Made by a program: the position numbers and the translations under genes
The notes under the pieces: generated by a model
Databases searched by the model: none
Told to the model about the DNA's origin: nothing
The model's input: only the letters and a program-made list of their open reading frames with translations
Shown here: positions 41,690 to 53,200 of the stretch, in pieces
Layout of the letters: each line of letters opens with the position of its first letter
How positions within the stretch are numbered: position 1 is the stretch's first letter
Assembly: GCF_014191355.1 (NCBI RefSeq)
Contig: NZ_JACHWM010000014.1
Coordinates: forward strand, 1 to 64,000
Source: Methylobacterium sp. R2-1
Lineage (GTDB): Bacteria; Pseudomonadota; Alphaproteobacteria; Rhizobiales; Beijerinckiaceae
Length of the DNA: 64,000 bases
Reading direction: 5' to 3'

Positions 41690-42340
41690 ATGACCGAAGC
41701 CGACGATTCTCCCGAACTGATCGAAGCTGGCCGCCTGCTCTTCGCGGGCGAGGCCGAGTTCACCACCGCCGCCCCGGCCCTCGGCGCCCTGCCGCCGATG
41801 GAGGGCGTCGAGATCGCATTTGCCGGGCGCTCGAATGTCGGCAAGTCGAGCCTCGTCAACGCGCTGACCGGGCGCAACACGCTGGCGCGCACCTCGCACA
41901 CGCCGGGCCGCACGCAGCAGCTCAACTTCTTCCGGATCGGCGGGCGTCTGAACCTCGTCGACATGCCGGGCTACGGCTACGCCGCGGTCGAGAAGGCCAA
42001 GGTCGAGGCCTGGACCCAGCTGATCCACGCCTACTTGAAGGGCCGCTCGAACCTCGCGCGCGTCTACGTGCTGATCGACTCCCGGCACGGCTTGAAGTCG
42101 ATCGACACCGATCTGCTCGACGGGCTCGACAAGGCGGCCGTCTCCTATCAGATCGTGCTGACCAAGGGTGACGCCCTGAAGAAATCCGAGATCGAGCGGC
42201 GCATTGCGGGCATTCAGGCGGCGCTCGCCAAGCGCCCGGCCGCCTATCCGGAGGTGCTGCTGACCTCGAGCCGCGACGACCGCGGCGTGGCGGAGCTGCG
42301 CGCGAGCATCGCCCGGCTGCTGCAGGAGCGCGGCGCATGA
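41690..42340 (+). CDS. engB: ribosome biogenesis GTP-binding protein (YihA/YsxC/EngB)
   Basis: 216-residue Ras-like GTPase involved in large-subunit assembly. IAFAGRSNVGKSSLVNALTG is the P-loop, RTSHTPGRTQQLNFF the switch I threonine region, LVDMPGYGYAAVEKAK the G3 (DxxG) region, and VLTKGDALKK the G4 motif, in the TKGD form instead of NKxD, as usual for this family. The start at 41690 was chosen; the frame is open further upstream but unrelated. argB, often next to engB in rhizobia, is here 8.5 kb away. Overlaps the DUF423 gene by 4 bp (ATGA). Confidence 0.95.
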   Translation: MTEADDSPELIEAGRLLFAGEAEFTTAAPALGALPPMEGVEIAFAGRSNVGKSSLVNALTGRNTLARTSHTPGRTQQLNFFRIGGRLNLVDMPGYGYAAVEKAKVEAWTQLIHAYLKGRSNLARVYVLIDSRHGLKSIDTDLLDGLDKAAVSYQIVLTKGDALKKSEIERRIAGIQAALAKRPAAYPEVLLTSSRDDRGVAELRASIARLLQERGA

Positions 42341-42708
42341 ACGGCCTCGACCGCCTTCTCGCCGCCCTGGCGGCGCTCGCCGGAGGCCTCGGCGTGGCAG
42401 CCAGCGCGGCCGCCGCCCATACCAGCGGCGGCGACACGCTGAAGACCGCGGCGCAGTTCCTTCTCTTCCACGCCCCCGCCATCCTCGTCCTGACGGGTTT
42501 CGCCGCCGTCGGCCTCACCCGCAGAGCCCTCACACGCCTCGCCGCGGCGGCGCTGCTCGTCGGGCTCCTGCTGTTCTCAGGTGATCTCGCGATGCGGGCG
42601 CTTGCCGGCCAAGCGCTGTTCCCGATGGCGGCACCGATCGGGGGAACGGTGCTGATGGCGGGGTGGCTGCTTGCGGTCATCGCCGTGCTGGTGCCCGCGC
42701 CGCGCTGA
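42337..42708 (+). CDS. DUF423 family small membrane protein
   Basis: 123 residues, four hydrophobic helices: LAALAALAGGLGVAASAAA, FLLFHAPAILVLTGFAAV, LAAAALLVGLLLFSGDLAM and GGTVLMAGWLLAVIAVLV. The segment LFSGDLAMRALAG...MAAPIGGTVLMAGWL is the DUF423 signature (S-G-x-L...P-x-G-G). Function unknown. Translationally coupled to engB by overlapping stop and start codons. Confidence 0.88.
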   Translation: MNGLDRLLAALAALAGGLGVAASAAAAHTSGGDTLKTAAQFLLFHAPAILVLTGFAAVGLTRRALTRLAAAALLVGLLLFSGDLAMRALAGQALFPMAAPIGGTVLMAGWLLAVIAVLVPAPR

Positions 42709-42742
42709 AACCTCATTCCGGCCGAGCCTGCAGGAGGGACCC

Positions 42743-43330
42743 GTGCCGAGATCCTGGCTACTGCTTGCCGTCTGCCTTGCAGCGCTTCCCGCCCGCGCCG
42801 TCGAAATCGAAGAGAACGAGCCGCTGGTGATGCGGCTGATCTTCGAGGATTGCCTCGGCTACATCCGCCACGCCCGCACCCCGTTCGAGGGACTTGCGAC
42901 GCGGCCCGCCTCCCGCGAGGCGATCGATCAAATCCCCTCCCACGCGCCGGATCGGGAGAAGGCTGTTGAATTGCTTTCGCCGCGCTACGTCGCCGCCTGG
43001 GGGCGCGATGCGCTGGGCCGGCACTGTCTCGTCCGGACCGTATGGTCGGCCGAGCGCGACGGCTTGCCGGCACGGCTGGGCGTGCGGGCAAAGGATTTCC
43101 TCGGCCGCGTCACCGAGAGGGCCCGCGCCGCGGGTTTCGAGGAAGCCTTCCCAGCTGAAACCTTCTCACCTCTCGCCACGAGTCATTGGTCGGAGAAAAG
43201 TACCGGTCATGACACTGGCCCTTTGCGCCCTGTCAGCTTCACGGTTCTCCCCACCGGCAGCGACGAGGCCCGCGGCTTGATGGATGCCGGCCTCATCGTG
43301 ATGGGGGGCCCGCCGCAGGGCCGCCCATAG
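42743..43330 (+). CDS. hypothetical exported protein
   Basis: 195 residues, no family recognised. A signal peptide (SWLLLAVCLAALPARA) is followed by a mature acidic protein beginning VEIEENEPLVMRLIFEDCLGY. A middle part contains RYVAAWGRDALGRHCLVRTVW, and the C-terminus has SFTVLPTGSDEARGLM. Two cysteines (EDCLGY, RHCLVR) could form a disulphide. GTG start at 42743 with AGGAGGGA upstream. It lies 34 bp after the DUF423 gene and is probably cotranscribed. It converges with the fatty-acid transporter. Confidence 0.65.
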   Translation: MPRSWLLLAVCLAALPARAVEIEENEPLVMRLIFEDCLGYIRHARTPFEGLATRPASREAIDQIPSHAPDREKAVELLSPRYVAAWGRDALGRHCLVRTVWSAERDGLPARLGVRAKDFLGRVTERARAAGFEEAFPAETFSPLATSHWSEKSTGHDTGPLRPVSFTVLPTGSDEARGLMDAGLIVMGGPPQGRP

Positions 43331-43336
43331 GCTGCA

Positions 43337-44731
43337 TCAGCCCGGTATTACCGGCGGGTGGTACTCCAGCGTGAAGGCGAGCGCCCAGAGCAGGAACAGC
43401 ACCACCGGCAGGTGGACGATGAGCTGAAGGAAGCTGAAGCCGACGATATCGCGGGCCTTCAGCCCCAAAATGCCGAGCAGCGGCAGCATGAAGAACGGGT
43501 TGATCAGGTTCGGGAGCGCCTCGGCCGCATTGTAGACCTGTACTGCCCAGCCGAGATGCACCTTCAGTTCGTTGGCCGCCTGCATCACGTAGGGCGCCTC
43601 GAGCAGCCACTTGCCGCCGCCCGAGGGGATGAAGAAGCCGAGCAGGGCCGAATAGACGCCCATGGCGAGGGGGAAGCTCCCTTGCGTGTTCAGCGCCACG
43701 AAGGCGTGGGCGATGACGTCCGAAAGGCTGTGCCCGGCGGCGTTCTTGGCGCCCGTCAGGATCGCGGCGATGGCAGCGTAGAACGGGAACTGGATCAGGA
43801 TGCCGGCGGTGGCCGGAACCGCCTTGGCGAGCGAGGCAAGGAAGCGTTTCGGCCTCCAATGCAGCACGAAGCCCGCCATCAGGAACAGGAAGTTGTAGGT
43901 GTTGAGGTTGGAGATCGCGATCATCCAGTCCTGGCGCGCGAATTCCTGGATCAGCCAGCCGGCCGCCAGCAGACCGATGAGGAGGGTGAGCACCGGCGCG
44001 TGCTCCAGCCACTCGCCGGGCTGCTTCGGCGGGGCGACGCTGTCATCGGCCTTCGAGACGTCGACGCCGAGATCCTGCGCCGTCACCGCCGTCTCGCGGC
44101 CCGGCGCGGAGGCGACGGCGATCAGCGCCGACATCACCACAAGGATCGCGGCGATCAGGATCGACTGCCACAGGAAAATCGTCTCGCTGAACGGGATCAC
44201 GCCGGTGATCGGCAGCAGCCCCGGCGGCAGGCTTTTCGGGTTCGCCTGGAGCTGCGCGGCGGACGAGGACAGGCCCATCGCCCAGGTGGCCCCGAGGCCG
44301 AGATAGGCGGCGGCACCCGCCGCGCGATAGTCCATCCGCAACTCGGTGCGGCGCGCCAGCGCCCGGGCGAGCAGGCCGCCGAAGATCAGGCTCAGGCCCC
44401 AGCTCAGGAGCGACGAGAGCATGGTGGCGAGCGCGACGTATCCGATGGCGCCGCGACCGGTCTTCGGCACCAGCGCCATCCGGTCGATCAGCGCCTGAAC
44501 CGGCCCCGAGGTCGCCACCACGTAGCCGCCGATGGTGACGAAGACCATCTGCATGGTGAAGGGAATCAGGCTCCAGAAGCCGTCGCCGAAGCTCTTCGTC
44601 ACGGCCTGGACCGGCGCGCCGTTGATGAGGGCGGCGGCCGCCACGATCACGACGGCGATGGCCACGAACACGAAGGCGTCGGGGAACCACTTCTCGGCCC
44701 AGTCGGTGAAGCGGAGTGCGAGGCGGGCCAT
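43337..44731 (-). CDS. short-chain fatty acid transporter (AtoE family)
   Basis: 464-residue inner-membrane transporter with about 10-12 hydrophobic helices. DAFVFVAIAVVIVAAAALINGA, FWSLIPFTMQMVFVTIGGYVVA, GWSLILE-like loops and PSGGGKWLLEAPYVMQAA are typical of the AtoE family, which imports short-chain fatty acids such as butyrate or acetoacetate. The GGGKW and N-L-I-N-P-F-F segments match the conserved C-terminal region. The start at 44731 has GAGGAGAGGG upstream; an ATG at 44776 would add 15 polar residues. In a methylobacterium it would feed C4 acids to the ethylmalonyl-CoA pathway (inference). Confidence 0.88.
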   Translation of the reverse strand: MARLALRFTDWAEKWFPDAFVFVAIAVVIVAAAALINGAPVQAVTKSFGDGFWSLIPFTMQMVFVTIGGYVVATSGPVQALIDRMALVPKTGRGAIGYVALATMLSSLLSWGLSLIFGGLLARALARRTELRMDYRAAGAAAYLGLGATWAMGLSSSAAQLQANPKSLPPGLLPITGVIPFSETIFLWQSILIAAILVVMSALIAVASAPGRETAVTAQDLGVDVSKADDSVAPPKQPGEWLEHAPVLTLLIGLLAAGWLIQEFARQDWMIAISNLNTYNFLFLMAGFVLHWRPKRFLASLAKAVPATAGILIQFPFYAAIAAILTGAKNAAGHSLSDVIAHAFVALNTQGSFPLAMGVYSALLGFFIPSGGGKWLLEAPYVMQAANELKVHLGWAVQVYNAAEALPNLINPFFMLPLLGILGLKARDIVGFSFLQLIVHLPVVLFLLWALAFTLEYHPPVIPG

Positions 44732-44919
44732 CGCCCTCTCCTCGGTCCGGTCGCGGGGCTTTGCGGGCGCATCCATCGGCGTCGGCTCCTCATCCGCGGC
44801 ACAGATGGCCGCGTTTGAGCCCTGTTAGAGAGGGAGCCGACGCCGGGTTCAAGCCGGTCCGGTGACGAAACCTCGGCGCTCACAGAAATCCAATTTACCG
44901 GCCGCGCTGCATCGACGGC

Positions 44920-45594
44920 TCAACCGGCCGGCATACGCAGGAATTCCAGCGCCGGCCCACGCTCGTTCGAAAACACACCCGCCGTCAGCGCATTGCCGTA
45001 GACCGCGCCCGTGTCGAGATTGGTGCGGAAGCGCCGGCAATCCGGCCCGCCGCGGGTCTGCGGCGTGTGGCCGTGGACGACGTGACGGCCGAAATCGTGA
45101 TCCTCGGACAGGAACGGTTCGCGGATCCAGAGCCGGTGATGCTGATCGGGGTCCGGCACCTCGGCATCCGGGCGGAAGCCGGCATGGACGTACCAGCGCT
45201 GCGCATCTTCGTGCAGGGTCGGCAGGGCCTCGATCCAGTCGAGCACCTCGCCGGACAGCTCTTCCGGCCCTGAAACGCCGAACGAGGCAAGCGTCTCGGC
45301 GCCACCGTTGTAGACCCAATGGTCGAGGGCACCGGGCTCGCGCAGGCTCTTGAGCAGCATGTCCTCGTGGTTTCCCATCAGGCAAACCACATCGTCCGGC
45401 TCGCGCCATTGCAGGCGGCGCAGGGTCTCGATCACCCGCGCACTGTCTGGACCGCGGTCGATATAGTCGCCGAGGAAGACCAGCTTCCTCGCGCGGCCGG
45501 CCCCATGCGCCTCAATGCGCTCCAGCATGCGGTCGAGCAGGTCGGCGCAGCCGTGAATGTCGCCGATGGCGTAGGTGATCGTCTCGGCGGTCAT
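44920..45594 (-). CDS. PP2A/ApaH-like metallophosphoesterase
   Basis: 224-residue cytosolic phosphatase of the calcineurin-like superfamily, closest in pattern to bacterial PrpA/PrpB serine/threonine phosphatases. All metal-ligand blocks are visible: IGDIHGCADLLD, FLGDYIDRGPDS, CLMGNHEDMLLK, WVYNGGAETL and VHGHTPQT. Substrate (phosphoprotein or Ap4A) cannot be told. It stands alone, 143 bp from the transporter gene. Confidence 0.9.
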   Translation of the reverse strand: MTAETITYAIGDIHGCADLLDRMLERIEAHGAGRARKLVFLGDYIDRGPDSARVIETLRRLQWREPDDVVCLMGNHEDMLLKSLREPGALDHWVYNGGAETLASFGVSGPEELSGEVLDWIEALPTLHEDAQRWYVHAGFRPDAEVPDPDQHHRLWIREPFLSEDHDFGRHVVHGHTPQTRGGPDCRRFRTNLDTGAVYGNALTAGVFSNERGPALEFLRMPAG

Positions 45595-45702
45595 CCGCCC
45601 GTTGTCGGCGGGATTCTAGTGCGAGGCAAGAAGCAGCGGCGAAAGGCATCAGAAGTCATTCCGATGGCCGGCTCGTGCCCCCGCTCGTGCCGATGTCACG
45701 AG

Positions 45703-45733
45703 AAAACCCCGGCACGGTCCAACGCGCCGGGGT
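45703..45733 (-). terminator. intrinsic terminator of clpB
   Basis: On the minus strand ACCCCGGC-GCGTTGGACCGT-GCCGGGGT is a strong 8-bp stem followed by TTTTC. It lies just beyond the clpB stop codon at 45749. Confidence 0.85.
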
Positions 45734-45748
45734 CTGTCCTTCATCCGA

Positions 45749-48373
<2,625 letters not shown>

Positions 48374-48503
48374 GCGTGTTGCCCTTCCCCGGATCGGATC
48401 AGTCTTCCGCCCGCTTCCGCGGCACGGAGCCTCCGATGCGTTGCCCCGCGGGGTCTGCCCCGCCAGGACACCGGCGCTTTTCTGAGAGCCGCCGGTAGGG
48501 ATG

Positions 48504-48531
48504 ATCTGGTGTTGCGTTTACGTGACACAAG
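48504..48531 (-). promoter_or_regulatory. candidate RpoH promoter of clpB
   Basis: On the minus strand CTTGTG, 16 bp, then CCAGAT resembles the alphaproteobacterial heat-shock consensus CTTGAA-N16/17-CYTATNT. It lies about 130 bp upstream of the clpB start codon. The match is partial. Confidence 0.4.
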
Positions 48532-48602
48532 GGGGTGAGTCCGCCCGAAACGCATCCCAGGCGGGTATTTGGCTCAAGCCTGCGCGGCCGATGCGACGGC
48601 GG

Positions 48603-49397
48603 TCAGCTCACCTCCTCGATCTGCGGCATCACCGCCAGACGGTCACCCACCGCCACGGCGCCGTCGGCGAGCACTTCGAGGTAGATGCCGAGATCCACAT
48701 GGTCGAAATGGCGCTTGAGCGCCTTCGGCAGGTTGGTATCGCGCTGAGCCGTCTCCGGATTCACATCGACGGCGGCGCAGCGCGGCGTGCGGGCAAGTCC
48801 CCGCAGGCGCAGGGCTCCAACGGTGACCTCCCGGCCGACCCAGTCCATCTCTGCCCACGGCTCCAGCCCATCGACGTAGATATTGGCGCGGAAGCGCAAG
48901 GGGTGGATCGCTCCGCCCGTCCGCTCCTCCAGGGCGCGGACCGAGGCGAGATTGATGAGCGAGACCGCGCGCATGAAGGCGGGCGAGATCACGCTGCCGT
49001 CGGTGAACTTGTGGTCGGCGGCCCGCACGAGACGCGGTCGCCCCTTGGCGGCCGGACCGACATAGGCCTCGAAGAATCGCTCAACCGCCTCACGGCCGGC
49101 CGCGCTGGTCAGATCCTCGGTGAGCACGGTCTCACCATCGCGCATGACCGAAAGCTGCCCGCTCTCGGGGTCGAACCGTGTCGAGAGCGCTGCGAGCACC
49201 TCGTTGCTGCGGAGCATCAGGAAGTAGCCCTTGTCGAGCGGCTCCGGATTCAGCGGATCGAAGGCCGTGGTGCCGAGCGCGAGGGCGTATTCGCGGTCGA
49301 AGGCGAGGCCGGACGCGCGGGCCAGCGTCAGCGCCGGGAGCGACTCGGCCGAGAGGCCCTTGACCGGATATCTGTAGAGCGCGGTGACCTCGGCCAT
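48603..49397 (-). CDS. MOSC domain protein, copy 1
   Basis: 264 residues with an N-terminal MOSC-associated beta-barrel (AEVTALYRYPVKGLSAESLP) and a C-terminal MOSC domain (HPLRFRANIYVDGLEPWAEM, then LRGLARTPRCAAVDVNPETA). The cysteine in PRCAAVDV is the conserved molybdenum-cofactor-associated residue. Proteins of this type are MOCO-dependent N-hydroxy reductases or sulfur carriers related to mARC. Divergent from the second copy at 49532, which it resembles throughout, separated by 134 bp. Confidence 0.88.
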   Translation of the reverse strand: MAEVTALYRYPVKGLSAESLPALTLARASGLAFDREYALALGTTAFDPLNPEPLDKGYFLMLRSNEVLAALSTRFDPESGQLSVMRDGETVLTEDLTSAAGREAVERFFEAYVGPAAKGRPRLVRAADHKFTDGSVISPAFMRAVSLINLASVRALEERTGGAIHPLRFRANIYVDGLEPWAEMDWVGREVTVGALRLRGLARTPRCAAVDVNPETAQRDTNLPKALKRHFDHVDLGIYLEVLADGAVAVGDRLAVMPQIEEVS

Positions 49398-49531
49398 CTG
49401 TCCTCATCCTCCTGAAGAAGGCGGCAGGCTGACCGAGTCCGGGGCTCCGGACCATGCGGAATTCTCCGTAGAAGGCGCACGCCCCGCCGGCCGGGTTGCA
49501 AACCGGCCGCACCCGGCCTTAGCGAGAGGGG

Positions 49532-50311
49532 ATGAGCCAGAGCCCCGCCCCCCGCATCGCCGCCCTCTACCGCTATCCGGTGAAAGGCCTCTCGCCCGAG
49601 GCGCTGGAGACGGCCGAACTGGAAACCAGCGGCTATTTCCCGGGCGACCGACTCTACGCCATCGAGAACGGCCCCTCCGGCTTCAACGAGACGGTGCCGC
49701 GCCACCTGCCGAAGGTGGCCTACCTGATGCTGATGCGCAACGAGGCGCTGGCCCGGCTGCGCACCCGGTTCGACGACGCCACCCATCGCCTGACGGTCGA
49801 GGAGAACGGGGTGCTGGCGGTGGATGCGGACCTGAGCACGGCGGAGGGACGCGACGCGCTCGCCGAATTCATGAAGGGGTTCCTGCCGCACGCGTTGCGG
49901 GGTGCGCCGCGGGTGCTGACGGCGCCGCCCGGCTACCGCTTCACCGATTCACGCACCGGCTACGTCTCGCTCATCAACCTGGCGAGCGTGGCGGCGACCG
50001 AGGATCTCGTCGGCGCTCCCGTCGATCCCCTGCGCTTCCGCGGCAACCTCTATCTCGACGGGCTGGAGCCTTTCGCTGAACTCGACATGGTGGGCCGGGT
50101 GCTGGAGGCGGAAGGCGGCGTCCGGCTGAAGATCACCAGCCGGACCGTGCGGTGCGCCGCCACGAACGTCGATCCGCAGTCCGGCATCCGCGACCTGTCG
50201 ATCCCGAAGGCTCTGATGGAGGGTCTCGGCCACGCCGATTGCGGCGTCTACGCCGAGGTTCTGGCCGGCGGCGTGCTGCGGACGGGCGATGACCTAAGGG
50301 TGATCGGCTGA
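49532..50311 (+). CDS. MOSC domain protein, copy 2
   Basis: 259 residues, same architecture as copy 1: AALYRYPVKGLSPEALETAE at the start, VDPLRFRGNLYLDGLEPFAE in the middle, and VRCAATNVDPQSGIRDLSIP with the conserved cysteine, then the C-terminal DCGVYAEVLAGGVLRTG. Conserved blocks align end to end with copy 1, indicating an ancient duplication in divergent orientation. Catalytic partner proteins (cytochrome b5-like or ferredoxin) are not adjacent. Confidence 0.88.
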   Translation: MSQSPAPRIAALYRYPVKGLSPEALETAELETSGYFPGDRLYAIENGPSGFNETVPRHLPKVAYLMLMRNEALARLRTRFDDATHRLTVEENGVLAVDADLSTAEGRDALAEFMKGFLPHALRGAPRVLTAPPGYRFTDSRTGYVSLINLASVAATEDLVGAPVDPLRFRGNLYLDGLEPFAELDMVGRVLEAEGGVRLKITSRTVRCAATNVDPQSGIRDLSIPKALMEGLGHADCGVYAEVLAGGVLRTGDDLRVIG

Positions 50312-50344
50312 CGCCGGATCATCGCTTGGCAATGTCGATTGGGA

Positions 50345-50569
50345 TCAGCGCTTGCGAGCCTGAGCGCGGGCGGTGAGCCAGAGCGGCTCGGGCTCGGCGC
50401 AGGGCAGGAGCGCGGCCACGGCGTCGAGATCGACCGCGTAATTTTCGGTGAGCTGCCGCCAGACGTCGGCCGAAGTGCCCGCACCCTGGCCCAGACGCTC
50501 GACGACGCGGGCAAGCAGGCCGGGATGAGTGAGGCTTGGACGCGGCGTCACCAGATCGGCACTCAGCAT
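50345..50569 (-). CDS. small hypothetical protein, 74 residues
   Basis: Small soluble protein with no recognisable family: SADLVTPRPSLTHPGLLARV, then GTSADVWRQLTENYAVDLDAVAAL, ending Arg/Lys-rich. The helix-forming middle part (D-V-W-R-Q-L-T-E-N-Y) looks like a real fold. The start has GGGGGCC upstream. Neighbour spacing gives no operon clue. The reading frame is long for random sequence at this GC but not decisive. Confidence 0.45.
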   Translation of the reverse strand: MLSADLVTPRPSLTHPGLLARVVERLGQGAGTSADVWRQLTENYAVDLDAVAALLPCAEPEPLWLTARAQARKR

Positions 50570-50867
50570 GGTCGGCCCCCTCGTTCGACTGGGGGATGAT
50601 TGATGAGGATGGTTAATGGCTCATTAAGGTCTTCGGCAAAATCTACATAGGCGCGCGACCAATTGCAGAGCCTCAACCTTAAGATTGATGCAAGCGGCCG
50701 CGGCGTCCGTCGGGCGGCGATCTTCTCGTGATCGGACGGTGATTGTCCGCCTCCGCGTGACGGCTATCGCAGGATCGCGTGCAGGCAGTGTCTTCGCTCC
50801 GCACAAAGCCTGCGCTAGAACCCCGCGGAATCCGCCTCCGACTCAGCAGAGAGCCAGGACGACCGCG

Positions 50868-51764
50868 ATGACCGATCCGCTGCCGAACGTGCATGTGCGC
50901 GCCGAAATCCTGACCCAGGCGCTGCCGCACATGCAGCGCTACGATCAAGAGATCGTGGTCATCAAGTATGGCGGCCACGCCATGGGCGACCCTGCCGCGG
51001 CGGAGGACTTCGCCGAGGACATCGTGCTGCTCGAACAATCCGGCTTGAAGCCGATCGTCGTGCACGGCGGCGGGCCGCAGATCGGCAAGATGCTGGCCCG
51101 GCTCGGCATCGAATCGGAGTTCCGCGGCGGGCTTCGCGTCACCGACGAGGCCACCGTCGAGGTGGTCGAGATGGTTCTCGCCGGTTCGATCAACAAGCAG
51201 ATCGTCGGCTGGATCGCCGCCGAGGGCGGCCGGGCCATCGGCCTGTGCGGCAAGGACGGCAACATGGTCCGCGCCAAGAGGGCCATGCGCACGGTCAAGG
51301 ACCCCGACAGCAACATCGAGCAGGCGATCGACCTCGGCCTCGTCGGCGAGCCGGAGCATGTCGAGCGCGGCGTGCTCGACGCGGTGCTGAAGGCTGAGCT
51401 GATCCCGGTTCTCGCCCCCGTCGCCTATGGCGAGGACGGCAAGACCTACAACGTCAACGCCGACACCTTCGCCGGCGCCATCGCCGGAGCGCTGCGGGCC
51501 AAGCGGCTGCTGCTGCTCACCGACGTGCCGGGCGTGCTCGACAAGGACAAGAACCTGATCCAGGAGCTCTCGGTCGAGGATTGCCGGCGCCTGATCGCCG
51601 ACGGCACCATCACGGGGGGCATGATCCCGAAGGTCGAGACCTGCATCTACGCCCTCGAGCAGGGCGTCGAGGCGGTGGTCATCCTCAACGGCAAGGTCCC
51701 GCACGCGGCGCTGCTCGAGCTGTTCACCGATTTCGGTGCGGGCACCCTGATCCGGCGGACCTGA
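50868..51764 (+). CDS. argB: acetylglutamate kinase
   Basis: Second step of arginine synthesis: phosphorylates N-acetylglutamate. The 298-residue amino-acid-kinase-fold protein has IVVIKYGGHAMG (ATP lysine), IVVHGGGPQIGKML, GGLRVTDEATVEVVEMVLAG, NVNADTFAGAIAGAL, LLLTDVPGVLDKDK and GGMIPKVETC. Normal length for the feedback-inhibited type, which carries an N-terminal helix (here ILTQALPHMQRYD). The ATG at 50868 was chosen; GCCAGGAC lies upstream. A HAD phosphatase and a zincin follow on the same strand. Confidence 0.97.
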   Translation: MTDPLPNVHVRAEILTQALPHMQRYDQEIVVIKYGGHAMGDPAAAEDFAEDIVLLEQSGLKPIVVHGGGPQIGKMLARLGIESEFRGGLRVTDEATVEVVEMVLAGSINKQIVGWIAAEGGRAIGLCGKDGNMVRAKRAMRTVKDPDSNIEQAIDLGLVGEPEHVERGVLDAVLKAELIPVLAPVAYGEDGKTYNVNADTFAGAIAGALRAKRLLLLTDVPGVLDKDKNLIQELSVEDCRRLIADGTITGGMIPKVETCIYALEQGVEAVVILNGKVPHAALLELFTDFGAGTLIRRT

Positions 51765-51851
51765 CGGCAGCGCTTCCCTGAGGCGCGCGAACGCCTACAT
51801 ACGGGACGGGGCATTCCCGTCCCGTCTCACCTTTCAAGCGTAACCTTTCCC

Positions 51852-52598
51852 TTGCTTCTTCCCGGCGAGAGCCACTTCACCACCCCCGATGCCCGCGGTT
51901 TTTCCGCTGTCGATACCTGGGTGTTCGATCTCGACAACACGCTCTATCCGAGCGACGCGCGGGTCTGGCCGCAGGTGGACGAGCGGATCACGCTCTACGT
52001 AATGCGGCTCTACGGCCTCGACGCGATTTCGGCCCGCGCCCTGCAGAAGCATTTCTACCACCGCTACGGCACCACCTTGAAGGCGCTGATGGTGGAGGAA
52101 GGGGTCGATCCGCACGACTTCCTCGACTTCGCCCACGACATCGACCACTCGACGATCAAGCTCGACGAATCCCTCGGCACCGCGATCGAGCATCTGCCAG
52201 GGCGCAAGCTGATCCTCACCAACGGCTCCCGCCGCCACGCCGAGCGGGTCGCGGACAAGCTCGGCATCCTCAGCCATTTCGAGGACGTGTTCGACATCGC
52301 GGCCGCCGACTTCATCCCCAAGCCCGACCGCGGCACCTACGAGCGCTTCCTCCTCCGCCACGGGGTCGATCCCCGGCGCTCGGCCCTGTTCGAGGACATT
52401 GCCCGCAATCTCGTCGTGCCGCACGATCTCGGCATGGCGACCGTGCTGGTCGTGCCGCCGACGCCCGACCCGTTTCGAGAGCAGTTCGAGCAGGAGGCGG
52501 TGAAGGAGCCGCATATCGATCACATCACCAGCGACCTGGCGGCCTTCCTGGAACGCTGTGTGCTGCCGGTCGTCCCGGCCGAGCCCGCCGCGCCGTGA
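51852..52598 (+). CDS. pyrimidine 5'-nucleotidase-like HAD hydrolase
   Basis: 248-residue HAD subfamily IA phosphatase resembling yeast Sdt1. FDLDNTLYPSDARVWPQVD has the catalytic D-x-D-x-T. KLILTNGSRRHAERV is motif II, KPDRGTYERFLLR motif III, and ALFEDIARNLVVPHDLGM motif IV. Substrates in this group are UMP/CMP and related phosphates. The start is TTG at 51852, soon after argB; there is no ATG between. The next gene overlaps by four bases, so the three genes are one transcript. Confidence 0.88.
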   Translation: MLLPGESHFTTPDARGFSAVDTWVFDLDNTLYPSDARVWPQVDERITLYVMRLYGLDAISARALQKHFYHRYGTTLKALMVEEGVDPHDFLDFAHDIDHSTIKLDESLGTAIEHLPGRKLILTNGSRRHAERVADKLGILSHFEDVFDIAAADFIPKPDRGTYERFLLRHGVDPRRSALFEDIARNLVVPHDLGMATVLVVPPTPDPFREQFEQEAVKEPHIDHITSDLAAFLERCVLPVVPAEPAAP

Positions 52599-53035
52599 GT
52601 GAAGGGACCGCGGGCAACTGGTCGGAGTCCAAAGCGCCGAGTCTCGCCGAGATCGAGGCCCTGGCGGATGCCGCCTTCGCCGCCCTGCCGGATGAGTTCC
52701 GTGCGCTCTGCGCGGGCGTGCGCATCCATGTCGACGACTTTCCGGACGACGAGACGCTGACCGAGATGGGCTGCGAGTCGGAATTCGACCTGCTCGGCCT
52801 GTTCCGCGGCGTCGGGCTGGCGCAATCGGGCGAAGTCGCCACTGGTCAGATGCCCAACGCCGTCTGGCTCTATCGCCGGCCGTTGCTCGATTACTGGGCC
52901 GAGCACGACGAGACGCTCGGCCACCTCGTCACCCACGTCCTCGTCCACGAGATCGGCCACCATTTCGGCCTCTCTGACGACGACATGGCCGGCATCGAGG
53001 CGGCTGCGGACGCGATCGAAACCTCGAAGGGCTGA
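52595..53035 (+). CDS. zincin-like metallopeptidase family protein
   Basis: 146-residue protein of the small zincin-fold family (DUF1025/metallopeptidase). The zinc site HEIGHHFGLSDDD (H-E-x-x-H...D) is intact at about residues 116-128. The upstream part IHVDDFPDDETLTEMG, then LFRGVGLA and VWLYRRPLLDYW are also family-like. The physiological substrate is unknown and proteolysis is not established for this family. Starts with GTG overlapping the HAD gene stop. Confidence 0.85.
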   Translation: MSEGTAGNWSESKAPSLAEIEALADAAFAALPDEFRALCAGVRIHVDDFPDDETLTEMGCESEFDLLGLFRGVGLAQSGEVATGQMPNAVWLYRRPLLDYWAEHDETLGHLVTHVLVHEIGHHFGLSDDDMAGIEAAADAIETSKG

Positions 53036-53069
53036 GGCCCGTCTCGGCCAGTCCTCTACCGCTCTCGCC

Positions 53070-53160
53070 GTCATCGCGGGGCGAAGCCGAAGCGATCCGG
53101 GGCGCGAACTTTTCCGGAAAGAGCAGCGTGCCGGTTTGCTCGGCTCCGCCTCGCAAAGAC
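53070..53160. repeat. interspersed palindromic repeat, copy B
   Basis: A 91-bp unit, the same length as copy A, with ends GTCATCGCGGGGCGAAGC and CTCCGCCTCGCAAAGAC, and GAAGCGATCCGGGGCGCGA and TTTTCCGGA inside as in copy A. It lies in the convergent gap between the zincin gene and the O-antigen-ligase-like gene. Confidence 0.75.
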
Positions 53161-53200
53161 GCGAGAGGTCTTGAACGTAGGAAAAAGACGAACCCGGCGC

